Source: an uncultured Roseibium sp. (GTDB taxonomy: Bacteria > Pseudomonadota > Alphaproteobacteria > Rhizobiales > Stappiaceae). From it: 64,000 nucleotides of DNA. The stretch lies in the NCBI RefSeq assembly GCF_963669205.1, contig NZ_OY769915.1, positions 3,198,001 through 3,262,000 on the forward strand, in the 5' to 3' direction. Made by a program: the position numbers and the translations under genes. The notes under the pieces were generated by a model. That model was not told where the DNA came from. It did no database searches and worked only from the letters and a program-made list of their open reading frames with translations. Shown here piece after piece: positions 18,568-29,724 of the stretch (its first letter is position 1; each line of letters starts with the position of its first letter).

Positions 18568-19311
18568 TCAACCGATCGTCTGAAAGGCCGGAAAGGTTTC
18601 CAGGAGCCAGTAGGAGAAAACGGCCATCTGTCCGGTCAGAAACAGAACGCCGGTCACGACAAGCATTCCGCCCATCGTCTTTTCAACCACCCCCATGTGC
18701 TTGCGGAACCGCTTCATGAACTTCAGGAACGCACCGGCAAAGAGAGACGCGATCAGGAAAGGAATACCCAGCCCCACCGCATAGGCCGTCAGCAGCATAA
18801 CGCCCTGACCGACCGTGTCCTTCGCTGCCGCGAAGGTGAGGATCCCGGCCAGAACGGGACCGATACAGGGCGTCCAGCCGAAGCCGAAAGCAAGCCCCAT
18901 CACATAGGCTCCCAGTGGCCCGGCAGGCTTGCGCGTAACCTGGAACCGGGCTTCCCGGTAGAGAAGACCAATCCGGAAAACGCCCAGGAAATGCAGCCCC
19001 ATGACGATGATGACCGCACCTGCGATATAGCCTAGAAAATCGAGATACTGCCGGATGATCTGACCCAGAAGGCTTGCGGTTGCACCCAGCATGACAAAGA
19101 CGGTCGAAAACCCAAGCACAAAGACAAGCGACGTCAGGAAGACCCTTCTTGCTGCCGCGCGGTTGTCCTCTTCCTCATTGGCCAGTTCCTCAAGCGAAAC
19201 GCCTGCCATGTACCCGAGGTAAGGCGGCACGAGGGGCAGCACGCAAGGCGAAAGAAAGGACACAACTCCGGCCAGAACGGCAATGAGTACCGACGTTTCT
19301 TGGAGGATCAT
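18568..19311 (-). CDS. ccdA: CcdA-type cytochrome c biogenesis / thiol transport protein
   Basis: Polytopic inner-membrane protein of 247 residues that passes reducing electrons from cytoplasmic thioredoxin to periplasmic thiol proteins. Six hydrophobic segments can be counted. The two conserved membrane cysteines of the family are present, in SFLSPCVLPLVPPYLGY (first segment) and GFGWTPCIGPVLAGI (fourth segment). The ATG at 19309-19311 opens MILQETSVLIAVLAG. No thioredoxin-like partner or other cytochrome c gene is adjacent. It is convergent with the SPOR-like gene. Confidence 0.9.
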   Translation of the reverse strand: MILQETSVLIAVLAGVVSFLSPCVLPLVPPYLGYMAGVSLEELANEEEDNRAAARRVFLTSLVFVLGFSTVFVMLGATASLLGQIIRQYLDFLGYIAGAVIIVMGLHFLGVFRIGLLYREARFQVTRKPAGPLGAYVMGLAFGFGWTPCIGPVLAGILTFAAAKDTVGQGVMLLTAYAVGLGIPFLIASLFAGAFLKFMKRFRKHMGVVEKTMGGMLVVTGVLFLTGQMAVFSYWLLETFPAFQTIG

Positions 19312-19434
19312 CTGGTTTTCCGGTCTCGCTCGATTTCGGTCCGGTATAGACCGGCTGAGAATTGGAGCATTGATTTAGCCCCGGAATCATCAAACTCCAA
19401 GACAATTGCGTGTCACCTTTTGGAGAGCGGGTGA

Positions 19435-20487
19435 CTAGTTCGCCCGGCGCTCGCCTGCCGGGGACAACAGCCCGTTTTCCTCAAAGTATTTCATGGCCCC
19501 GGGATGAAGCGGCGCCGTGACGCCATCGGTGACCATGTCCGGCTGCGTGAGAACACTGAGCGCCGGGTGCAGGGTGGAGAAATCATCGAAGTTCTCGTAG
19601 ACGGCCGCGACGAGGGCCGCGACGATGTCATCGGGCATCGCGGCCGATGTCACGATCGTCGCAACGACACCGAACGATCCGGCCGGTTCGTCCTGGTCAT
19701 AGAGGCCCGCCGGTACCGCTGCCGGCATGTAGTAGGGTTCGTTTTCAACAAAAGCGGCAACAGCCGAGCCGTCCATGCCGATCAGGCGAATGTCGCACTG
19801 TTCCATGGTCTCCTCGATCAGGCCGGCCGGATGACCGATCAACTGGAAATAGGCATCGATCTCGTCATTGCACAGGGCTTCGGCGAGTTCTGAACTGCTT
19901 CTGTTCGAAAACCCTTGCCTGTCCGCATCCGACCAGTTCAGGCTGGAGATGAGCGTATTCCAGGAGGCTTCCGATCCGGAGCCCTTGCTGCCTATGTCTA
20001 TCCTGGCACCCTTGAGGTCATCAAAGGTTCCGAAGCCGGACGTGTCCCTGACTACGACCGTCGCGACTTCGGCATGCAGTGCAAATACGGAACGCAGGTC
20101 TGCAAAAGGTCCCGTATCTTCAAACACCGACGTGCCATGATAGGCATGATGTTGCCAATCGGATTGCGCGAACCCGAAATCGAGGTCGCCGGACCGGATG
20201 AGTTCGATATTCGATATGGACCCGAGCGTTGCTTCCACGGAGCAGCGAACGCCGTGATCGGCTCTCTGCTGGTTGACGAGCCTGCAGGCGGCGCTGCCGG
20301 ACGGGTAATAGACACCGGTGACCCCGGCTGTGCCTATGGTGATGAAATTCTGTTCCGACGCCAGTCCCTGCAACGGCGGCAAGATGCCCAAGGCGACAAA
20401 AAAAGCCATCAGCAAAATCGGACGAAGACGCGGGAGAAACCCTCTCGGGGATCCGGCACCGCGTTCACGATAAACGGACAAACACAT
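19435..20487 (-). CDS. TAXI family TRAP transporter solute-binding protein (orphan)
   Basis: Periplasmic substrate-binding protein of the TAXI type, which feeds TRAP transporters. From the ATG at 20487 it has 350 residues with a basic start (MCLSVYRERG) and a hydrophobic signal segment (about 26-42, ILLMAFFVALGILPPLQGLA). The mature start TIGTAGVTGVYYPSGSAACRLVN is the family hallmark, followed by LGSISNIELIRSGDLDFGFAQSD. The frame is open to 20544, but the extra residues look unlike a signal peptide. No TRAP membrane subunit is nearby, so its transporter must be elsewhere, or it may serve a sensor. The ligand is unknown. Confidence 0.85.
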   Translation of the reverse strand: MCLSVYRERGAGSPRGFLPRLRPILLMAFFVALGILPPLQGLASEQNFITIGTAGVTGVYYPSGSAACRLVNQQRADHGVRCSVEATLGSISNIELIRSGDLDFGFAQSDWQHHAYHGTSVFEDTGPFADLRSVFALHAEVATVVVRDTSGFGTFDDLKGARIDIGSKGSGSEASWNTLISSLNWSDADRQGFSNRSSSELAEALCNDEIDAYFQLIGHPAGLIEETMEQCDIRLIGMDGSAVAAFVENEPYYMPAAVPAGLYDQDEPAGSFGVVATIVTSAAMPDDIVAALVAAVYENFDDFSTLHPALSVLTQPDMVTDGVTAPLHPGAMKYFEENGLLSPAGERRAN

Positions 20488-20694
20488 GGAACAGACACCT
20501 GACGCCTGGAAAACCGCGAACACACTCAAGACCAGAGATACCAAAGCTGCGCGTTCTTGACCAGCGTGGTATCCGCCTCCGGCACAGAAGGGGTGAACTG
20601 TGCTGCAGAATCAAAAAAGGCGCCTGAGCGCCCGTTCCGCCTGCCTTGCTTTGCAATCGGCAACGGCCCCTGCCCTGGCCGCCTGCACCGGTGC

Positions 20695-20988
20695 CTAGTT
20701 GGATTGCCCCCCGCTGATGACTTCGAAAATCATGCCCTTCAGCTCTTCTTCCGGATCACCCTCTCTCAGACCCTGGCGCCACTGATCGAGGATCAGACGC
20801 AGACCGAGTGTTTCGCGATTGTGCGGCAATTCACCAATAAAAGAAGCAAAAAAAGCGTCAAGCTGCTCACGATCGATCACACCCTGATCGATGAGCGCGT
20901 GAATCAGCGTCATCGTCGCAGCGATGTGCCCCTTCACGAAATCAAACTCGACGGAGTTTGTATGAGTATCCATTGTCGTCGTACGCAT
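20695..20988 (-). CDS. Hypothetical small helical protein
   Basis: I do not recognise this 97-residue protein. The start at ATG 20988 is well supported by GGAGG four bases upstream; the frame extends to 21006 but that would swallow the ribosome site. The sequence looks soluble and mostly helical, with no Cys and no signal peptide. Visible segments are FVKGHIAATMTLIHALIDQ, VIDREQLDAFFASFIGEL and LGLRLILDQWRQGLREGDP. It stands alone between the TAXI gene and tRNA-Lys. Coding is likely from the strong ribosome site and amphipathic helices. Confidence 0.65.
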   Translation of the reverse strand: MRTTTMDTHTNSVEFDFVKGHIAATMTLIHALIDQGVIDREQLDAFFASFIGELPHNRETLGLRLILDQWRQGLREGDPEEELKGMIFEVISGGQSN

Positions 20989-21355
20989 GCGACCTCCTGA
21001 TGACACACCAAGTTACAACACAAATCTATATTGCGCCACCTGACAGTTTTCGCAGTAGAATAACCTTTATCTTCTTAGATATGAATATATCCCAAAAATG
21101 TTAAGCTACTATATTTGCACATCCTGCAATTAGTTTACCAATTGGTATTGTTATTTGGCAATTAATACTCATGGATATAATTTCATGGCGAATTTTATCG
21201 TTGTTTATATGATTGACACATCGACGCATGTCGTTTTTCGCCGCGCTGTTGAAAAAATGAGTTTTGCCTCTTGCAATGTCCCCATTGTCAGCATAAACAC
21301 ACGCCACCGACGCGGCGGCGAGCCTCGCTGCACCAACGCTTCGGTACTTTGGTGA
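20989..21355. other. AT-rich intergenic region before tRNA-Lys
   Basis: No gene is supported in these 367 bases, which are far more AT-rich than the surroundings. The region must carry the promoter of the 97-residue gene (minus strand) and of tRNA-Lys (plus strand). A perfect 12-base palindrome TACCAATTGGTA sits at 21136-21147. Confidence 0.6.
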
Positions 21356-21431
21356 GAGCCGATAGCTCAGCTGGTAGAGCAACTGACTTTTAATCAGTAG
21401 GTCCAGGGTTCGAACCCCTGTCGGCTCACCA
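21356..21431 (+). tRNA. tRNA-Lys (anticodon TTT)
   Basis: A full cloverleaf can be folded by eye. The acceptor stem GAGCCGA (21356-21362) pairs with TCGGCTC (21421-21427). The D arm holds GCTCAGCTGGTAGAGC. The anticodon stem ACTGA/TCAGT encloses loop CTTTTAA with anticodon TTT at 21389-21391. The T arm is CAGGGTTCGAACCCCTG, and CCA is encoded at 21429-21431. TTT reads the AAA/AAG lysine codons. Confidence 0.97.
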
Positions 21432-21895
21432 AAAAACTCCCAGTAAAACAAGATTGCCTCGGCTCTGGAAACCAGAGACAGACGGCCGCGTTTTGCGTTC
21501 CGGAGGCATCCTCTGGAGACCCTGACAAAGACAGATGGCTGGCTTCGGAAATTGAAAGCGTCGAAAGAGGCACGAGAATTCGCCATTGGCATTTTTCCCG
21601 GTCAGCGCCAGTGCTTCGGCAAGCGGTCTATGGTGTGGTCCGGACTGGTTCGCGCTCATGGCGGTCGAGCACGGATCGCACTCGGAAAAAAACGTTGGTC
21701 ACGCTTCGGACAGACCGGCAGTGATTCAAGAATCAATCGAGTTTACATACAGGTATGTCTGGTCAAACGGAGCGCAACATTCAATTCGTTCGCGTCTAAC
21801 AATTGCGTTAGTGCGGAAAAGGCCGTGGGAGCTCTGCGAGTGCCGCCCAAAAACTAGTCTCATTTCCGGCAACAAACGCTACGCCAAAACAGGCG
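21432..21895. other. Gap downstream of tRNA-Lys without a supported gene
   Basis: I see no convincing gene in these 464 bases. Open frames on both strands are short, overlap one another and carry no recognisable motif or good ribosome site. tRNA 3' flanks are common integration sites, but no repeated tRNA 3' end and no integrase are seen within the window. Confidence 0.5.
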
Positions 21896-22351
21896 TTAGT
21901 GACACTTGCGTCGCCGGCACAACATCGCCAAACCGCCAAGTCCTGCCAATGCGAGCGGAAAGGAAGCGGGAACGGGAACAGCTGCTACGATTTCCAGCGA
22001 GGCAAAGTCAGAATCGGCGCTGTTCGCGTCACTGGTGGCAACCAAATACATATTATAACTGCCGACCCCCATGCCCAAAGCTGACAATGCAGACGCAGAA
22101 ACGATGTAGATTGGGTTGGATGTGTCGACATCAAAGCTGACCGGTCCCCCGCTGTAATTGATGTCCCACTTATATGAGGTGATTGTCGCTGACGCGGTGG
22201 TTTCCAACGACGCCGAAGCATCAAGTACCAAGTCTTCACCCAGCGTAATTGAATAAGGACCTCCGGCCCTTGCGATAGTCGCGGCAGATCCGGAAACAAC
22301 ACATAAACAGAGCAAAACAACTGCGGCTGACAAAACACCCCAAATTCTCAT
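21896..22351 (-). CDS. Secreted PKD-like protein with VPLPA-type CTERM sorting signal
   Basis: Predicted exported protein of 151 residues. A signal peptide (about 1-24, MRIWGVLSAAVVLLCLCVVS) is followed by a PKD/Ig-like domain (about 29-115) beginning ARAGGPYSITLGEDLVLDAS and including ITSYKWDIN. The C terminus is a tripartite CTERM signal: the motif VPVPAS, a hydrophobic helix (FPLALAGLGGLAMLC) and a basic end RRRKCH. VPLPA-CTERM signals are thought to be processed by an exosortase; none is in this window. AGGGGA stands about nine bases before the ATG at 22351. The gene is isolated, so the partner system must be sought elsewhere. Confidence 0.75.
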   Translation of the reverse strand: MRIWGVLSAAVVLLCLCVVSGSAATIARAGGPYSITLGEDLVLDASASLETTASATITSYKWDINYSGGPVSFDVDTSNPIYIVSASALSALGMGVGSYNMYLVATSDANSADSDFASLEIVAAVPVPASFPLALAGLGGLAMLCRRRKCH

Positions 22352-22852
22352 GATATATCAATCCCCTGATAAATTTACCGTAGGTTAACTTTATCGTTGT
22401 TTGTTTGTCAAATTAACCATTTCCTCACCCCTCTTAACTTGATGACGGGCAGAACCAGTCTGTCGTCAGCACTTCTACCCCCATTTTTGGGTCGTGACCA
22501 AGCACCGATCATTCTGGGTCCTCGACGAATTGACGTCCCTCCCAACCAGATGGAATTCAAACTTCGAACTATTGTTCTCGCTCAACAGCACTTTGGCATC
22601 CGGACCCAGTGTCACCAGATCCAGTGATGTGTCGTATCGCACCGGAGCGAGCGCGATGGGCGATTTTTCCGATCAAGAAACGCGCAGTGCCGCTTCTCAG
22701 GTTCAGCGACGCAGTTTGGGGCGCTTACGGCGCCACATCCGCTTTATAAACATCTTCCGGCATTCGCGGAGCATAGCCTATATAGCCTGCATGCCGTCCC
22801 ACAGGTCGCGCGCAGAAAAGACACGGCAAATGCAAAAAGGAAACGAATCCGT
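22352..22852. other. Intergenic stretch without a supported gene
   Basis: These 501 bases separate the VPLPA-type gene from the 89-residue gene. Open frames here are short and show no motif or ribosome site. They presumably hold the promoters of the two flanking divergent genes. Confidence 0.5.
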
Positions 22853-23122
22853 ATGAAAGTGCCGATCCCGGAAGAACCGACCCACATGGTCACAGCGATC
22901 GTCGCCTATGCCGGCATCGCAAAGCGGCTCCATGTCGAGATTGAAAAGCGGGCCGCGGAAACCGGCATTGATCTGGACGCCATCCGCTCGGATCTGCTCC
23001 AGGAAGCCAAGAAGGCCATTCCCCATGGCGATTTCGCCAAGGACGAGATCGGCGTCTACAGGACCATGTTCCAGGCAATCGAGACGATATTCGATCCGAT
23101 CGGCCCGGACACGGGTGCCTAG
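22853..23122 (+). CDS. Hypothetical 89-residue cytoplasmic protein
   Basis: I do not recognise this protein. The ATG at 22853 has AAGGAAA upstream, and the frame is clean to the TAG at 23120-23122. The product is small and soluble. A likely helical core (HMVTAIVAYAGIAKRLHVEIEKRA) is followed by IRSDLLQEAKKAIPHGDFAKDEIGVYRTMF. No signal peptide, Cys or metal motif is seen. It precedes the glutathione peroxidase gene by about 100 bases on the same strand; co-transcription is possible. Coding is likely from the start signal and the residue pattern. Confidence 0.65.
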   Translation: MKVPIPEEPTHMVTAIVAYAGIAKRLHVEIEKRAAETGIDLDAIRSDLLQEAKKAIPHGDFAKDEIGVYRTMFQAIETIFDPIGPDTGA

Positions 23123-23224
23123 GGTCCTGAAACTAGGAGGTACAGACTGTCGGAAATGTCGGCAACGGGTGAACCGAACCGCCTCAAGAGAACGTAATGA
23201 GGGCAGCCAATTGGAGATGACTTG

Positions 23225-23797
23225 ATGCCCCGGATCGGAAACATTCTGAGCCTCGTTGCCGGCGCAACCGTGGCCATGAGCGCGAGCATGTCACAAGTGC
23301 CAGCCGGACAGGCCGGGGACAGCGCCCTGCAGTTTTCCTTCGACATGCCTGACGGCAGTCAGCTGCCGCTGGAGCAGTTCGCGGGCAAGACGGTCCTGGT
23401 GGTCAACACGGCAACCAGATGCGGGTTCAGCAAGCAGCTTGCCGGACTGCAGCAGTTGCATGAACGCTATTCGGCAAGCGGACTGGTCGTGATCGCGGTG
23501 CCGTCAAACGATTTCGGCAATCAGGAACCCTTGCAAGACGGCGAGATCGCCGGGTTCTGTGAAGCCAAATATGGCGCCAAATACCTGATGACCGCAAAAA
23601 CGTCCGTGAAGGGAAAGCTCGCGCATCCTTTTTACGCGTGGGTGGCGGAAACGCTCGGGTCAGCGGCTCGCCCCTACTGGAACTTCCACAAGTACCTGAT
23701 CGGGCCGGACGGCTCGATCGTCGCCTGGTTCTCGACACCGACAAAACCGACATCTTCGAAGATCGTCCGCGCCATAGAGGCACAGCTTGGCAGCTGA
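23225..23797 (+). CDS. Glutathione peroxidase family protein, exported
   Basis: Thiol peroxidase of the GPx family, 190 residues, reducing hydroperoxides with thioredoxin or glutathione. An N-terminal hydrophobic segment ending near AGQA (about residues 1-31) looks like a signal peptide, so it may act in the periplasm. The peroxidatic Cys is in NTATRCGFSKQ, and the Trp/Asn pair is in YWNFHKYLIGPDGS. Where many GPx proteins have PCNQFG, this one has PSNDFGNQEP, so the usual Gln of the active-site tetrad is Asp. The ATG at 23225 is chosen over the TTG three bases earlier; GGAG lies upstream. It is convergent with the DCC gene, 8 bases apart. Confidence 0.88.
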   Translation: MPRIGNILSLVAGATVAMSASMSQVPAGQAGDSALQFSFDMPDGSQLPLEQFAGKTVLVVNTATRCGFSKQLAGLQQLHERYSASGLVVIAVPSNDFGNQEPLQDGEIAGFCEAKYGAKYLMTAKTSVKGKLAHPFYAWVAETLGSAARPYWNFHKYLIGPDGSIVAWFSTPTKPTSSKIVRAIEAQLGS

Positions 23798-23805
23798 CCC
23801 TGCTT

Positions 23806-24210
23806 TCAGGACCGAAGGCCGGCAGGAGGCGCCGTAGGCGGAAGGCTCGCCTGGCAATGCGCATGACGCTTGAAACGGCGGTCTGCGAATTTCCGATAGG
23901 CAAATGAAACGCCGCGATAGACGCCCGGCAAGGCGGCGAGCGCGCCCAGAAGCCGCCATCCCCTGAACTGCCGCCAGATCACCAGAAACGCGTCCAGACC
24001 GGTTCGGATCGTGCCCTCTTCGTCGCGCACGCGCAGATAGAGCAAGGCATCCGACTGGCTCATGCCCGTGCCCTGTAGCAGTTCCGGATGCGTGGCGATA
24101 TCGTTCCAGACGATGCTTGTGCTCGGTGTCAGCCGCTTGTAGTAGCCGATCTCCCGCGAACAGAGCCCGCACTTGCCGTCGTAATAGACCTCGATCAACG
24201 CTCTCACCAT
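23806..24210 (-). CDS. DCC-family (DUF393) thiol-disulfide oxidoreductase-like protein
   Basis: Protein of 134 residues in the DUF393/DCC family, named for a conserved DxxCxxC motif, seen here as YYDGKCGLCSREIGYY near the N terminus. Members are predicted thiol oxidoreductases; substrates are unknown. Downstream segments typical of the family are IVWNDIATHPELL, LDAFLVIWRQFRGWRLLGAL and GVYRGVSFAYRKFADRRF. The ATG at 24210 is taken as the start because the longer frame to 24276 adds a basic stretch not seen in the family. It is convergent with the glutathione peroxidase gene and lies downstream of the acrB terminator. Confidence 0.85.
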   Translation of the reverse strand: MVRALIEVYYDGKCGLCSREIGYYKRLTPSTSIVWNDIATHPELLQGTGMSQSDALLYLRVRDEEGTIRTGLDAFLVIWRQFRGWRLLGALAALPGVYRGVSFAYRKFADRRFKRHAHCQASLPPTAPPAGLRS

Positions 24211-24313
24211 CTGTTTGCCTGACTGATGGTTCTTACGTTGCCGCTGCCGGCATGGATCGCAGATGCGTATTTGCAAACCACCCGGATTGTTGTGATTTCG
24301 GGATGTTCAGCAA

Positions 24314-24349
24314 AAAGGCCGGTCTGACAGTGGGTGTCGACCGGCCTTT
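24314..24349 (-). terminator. Rho-independent terminator of acrAB
   Basis: A perfect 11-bp stem AAAGGCCGGTC / GACCGGCCTTT encloses a 14-base loop. On the minus strand it is followed by TTTTTGCTG, and it lies 23 bases past the acrB stop. T-rich sequence on both sides means it could also stop plus-strand transcripts. Confidence 0.8.
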
Positions 24350-24371
24350 CTTATCGTCGATATGTCTTGGC

Positions 24372-27521
<3,150 letters not shown>

Positions 27522-28685
27522 TTAGCTCTGCTCCGCCGGCTGGGATGCGAGGACGGGGTCGACCTCGACACCCGGTCGGACTTTTTGCAGACCTTCCGTT
27601 ATGACTTCATCCCCTTCGGCCAGCCCGTTCGTCACGACGAAATTCGTTCCGATCTGCTGTCCCAGCTCGACATATTTCTGTTCGACCTTCTTGTCCGACG
27701 TGATCGCGAGAGCAAAAGCGCCCTGCTGGTCCCGCTGGATCGCGGCCTGGGGAACGACGAGCGCGGTCTCCGTGTTCGGAGCTTCCAGAAGAACCGTGAC
27801 ATAGGTGCCTGCAAGCAGTCTGACGTCCTTGTTCTCGAACTGACCGCGGAAGGAAATCGTGCCGGTCGTCGCGTCAATCTCGTTGTCGATATAGACGATT
27901 TTGCCGCTTTCTCCGTATTTGTCCCCGTTGGGAAGCATGAGGCTGATGGAAGGCGCTACGTCGGGAGACAGATCGGCAGGACTGATATTGTGGGTCTGCA
28001 CCGCGTTCAGATACTGCGCTTCGCTGACGGAGAAGTTGACATAGACCGGCGCAAGACGGATCAGCTTGGCAAGTGAACTGGTGTTGGGTCCGACAAGTTC
28101 CCCGACACTGAAAGTGCTCTTGCCGATCTGACCCGGAAACGGTGCGGAAATGTCCGTGTAGCTCAGATTGAGTTCCGCCTGCTGCAAAGCGGACTGCGCC
28201 GCCTCGACCGACGCTTCGGCCTGCTGTTTCTGCGCAAGCGTTGCTTCGTAGGCGGCTTCCGACACATGCCCCTTGTCCAGAAGATCCTTGTCGCGTTTCT
28301 CGTCTGCCGCCTTGAGAGCCGCATCGGCTTTCGCGCTGGCAACATCGGCTTTCGCCTTTGTCAGCTGGGCCTCGTATTCGGCCTTCTCGATCGTGAACAA
28401 GAGGTCGTCCTGCTTCACGAACGACCCGTCGGGAACGGCCTTGTCCTCCAGGAAGCCGCTCACGCGGGCGACGAGATCGACCTGATCCACTGCCGCAATC
28501 TGGCCGACAAAGGATTCGCTCTGGCGCACATCCTGTGAGGTCACCTTTGCCACGGTGACGGAAGGCGGCGGGGCCGCCGGGGCCTCGGCCTGCTTCGAAT
28601 CGTCAGAACAGGCTGCCAGCAAGCTCAGTGCAGCAGCGGCAATAAGAAGATGACGGGAACGAGAAGCGATACGCTGAAATGGCAT
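27522..28685 (-). CDS. acrA: RND efflux periplasmic adaptor lipoprotein (AcrA type)
   Basis: Periplasmic adaptor of 387 residues bridging the RND pump and an outer-membrane channel. A lipoprotein signal is clear: basic start, hydrophobic stretch LLIAAAALSLLAAC and lipid-attachment Cys at residue 26. Then come the split biotinyl-lipoyl domain (FVGQIAAVDQVDLVARVSGFL), an alpha-helical hairpin rich in Ala, Lys and Gln (about 105-170), and beta-barrel and membrane-proximal domains. The conserved ending TEGLQKVRPGVEVD is present. It is the first gene of the acrAB pair; a candidate promoter lies 50-77 bases upstream. Confidence 0.94.
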   Translation of the reverse strand: MPFQRIASRSRHLLIAAAALSLLAACSDDSKQAEAPAAPPPSVTVAKVTSQDVRQSESFVGQIAAVDQVDLVARVSGFLEDKAVPDGSFVKQDDLLFTIEKAEYEAQLTKAKADVASAKADAALKAADEKRDKDLLDKGHVSEAAYEATLAQKQQAEASVEAAQSALQQAELNLSYTDISAPFPGQIGKSTFSVGELVGPNTSSLAKLIRLAPVYVNFSVSEAQYLNAVQTHNISPADLSPDVAPSISLMLPNGDKYGESGKIVYIDNEIDATTGTISFRGQFENKDVRLLAGTYVTVLLEAPNTETALVVPQAAIQRDQQGAFALAITSDKKVEQKYVELGQQIGTNFVVTNGLAEGDEVITEGLQKVRPGVEVDPVLASQPAEQS

Positions 28686-28734
28686 TCGAGAACTCCGCTG
28701 TCAGACCTTTGGGTCGCGCGCTTGATCGGAGTTC

Positions 28735-28762
28735 ACTATAAAAGGACTGATTGATTCAACAA
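28735..28762 (-). promoter_or_regulatory. Candidate sigma70-type promoter of acrAB
   Basis: On the minus strand TTGTTG (complement of 28757-28762) and TATAGT (complement of 28735-28740) are 16 bases apart, about 50 bases before the acrA start. The intervening TGAATCAATCAG is partly self-complementary and could be a repressor site. This is a pattern match only. Confidence 0.35.
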
Positions 28763-28872
28763 GCGAATTTTCATGTCGTGCAGGTCAGACGACGAGATCC
28801 GCTAACGCTGCGTTTTCAATCCGCAATCGCCCTTGGTTGTTTTCCCAATGGTCGCTGAGAGTGCGGAGCCTG

Positions 28873-29700
28873 TCAGCTTTCTGCCGCGGACAGGATCACT
28901 GTGAAACCGTGCAATCCGGTTGCAGGAAACACACCTGTTTTTTCTGCCGAATCAGTCCCGATCTCAATCGCAGCAATCTGCGGAAGATCCCCCTGGATTG
29001 CCTCCGCAGCGCTTTCGCCAACGAGGGACCGGTACGCCGCCGGATTTAGCACGGAAATCCTGCCCCGCGCCGTTTCGACCTCAAGACCCAGGCTCGTTGC
29101 CCGCATTTCCCGCTGACCGGTAAAGCCGCCCAGAAACTCGTGATGATCCGACGGATCCTCGGCGACCATGTAGATCGTCCTGATCTGCCCTGCACCGTTG
29201 GCATGTTTCTGGAAAGCCGGCTTCCAGAAATTTTCCGGATATTTGTTGTGGCAGGTGAAGTAACCGATTTCCGGGCTTAGAGGATCCCGGAGAATGGTCA
29301 GGTCGAAGGCCACCTTTGCCGTCTGCCCGTCTGGCAGGTGCGCGACGCGTTCGAACGAAAACGGTTCGAAGAGGGACAGGCCCGCTCTTTCGAAATCCTG
29401 CCTGTCGAGGCTTGCATCCCGGCTTTCCATGACCAGCATGCTCGCACCTTCACGCCTGGTGAGGAATGACCGGTTGAACGCACCGAAGGAAAACCTCCTC
29501 CCGGCCGTTTCCGTGATGAGACCGGGCTCCGCCACGCTGAGCAACTCGATGAAAAATCCGTTGAGCTGTATCAGCCGGTTGGCGGTTCCCCATGGATGCC
29601 TGTTTTCGGGCGTGACCGTGAAACCGAGCGCTTCATACGCTTCGCCGGCGGCGTCGAGGTCGTTCACTGCAACGACGATATGATCGAGACCTCGTAGCAA
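28873..29700 (-). CDS. VOC-superfamily glyoxalase-like protein
   Basis: Protein of 275 residues with a vicinal-oxygen-chelate fold of the glyoxalase-like type. The N-terminal motif LRGLDHIVVAVNDLDAAGEA gives the first metal-ligand His, and NGFFIELLSV the matching Glu region. A second half (HNKYPENFWKPAFQKHANGA) follows. No substrate can be assigned. The start is TTG at 29698-29700, backed by a strong GGGGAGG just upstream. It begins 24 bases after the pyrG stop on the same strand and is probably co-transcribed with pyrG; in related genomes kdsA commonly occupies this place. Confidence 0.85.
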   Translation of the reverse strand: MLRGLDHIVVAVNDLDAAGEAYEALGFTVTPENRHPWGTANRLIQLNGFFIELLSVAEPGLITETAGRRFSFGAFNRSFLTRREGASMLVMESRDASLDRQDFERAGLSLFEPFSFERVAHLPDGQTAKVAFDLTILRDPLSPEIGYFTCHNKYPENFWKPAFQKHANGAGQIRTIYMVAEDPSDHHEFLGGFTGQREMRATSLGLEVETARGRISVLNPAAYRSLVGESAAEAIQGDLPQIAAIEIGTDSAEKTGVFPATGLHGFTVILSAAES

Positions 29701-29724
29701 CTCTGTTCCTCCCCGAAAGCCGGC

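Noticed and set aside
21101..21592. 163-codon open frame covering tRNA-Lys on the minus strand
   Set aside because: Its middle (GVRTLDLLIKSQLLYQLSYR) is simply the translated complement of the tRNA, a well-known false protein.
21432..22852. Possible integrated element next to tRNA-Lys
   Set aside because: No integrase, no repeated tRNA 3' end and no phage or plasmid gene is visible on either side.
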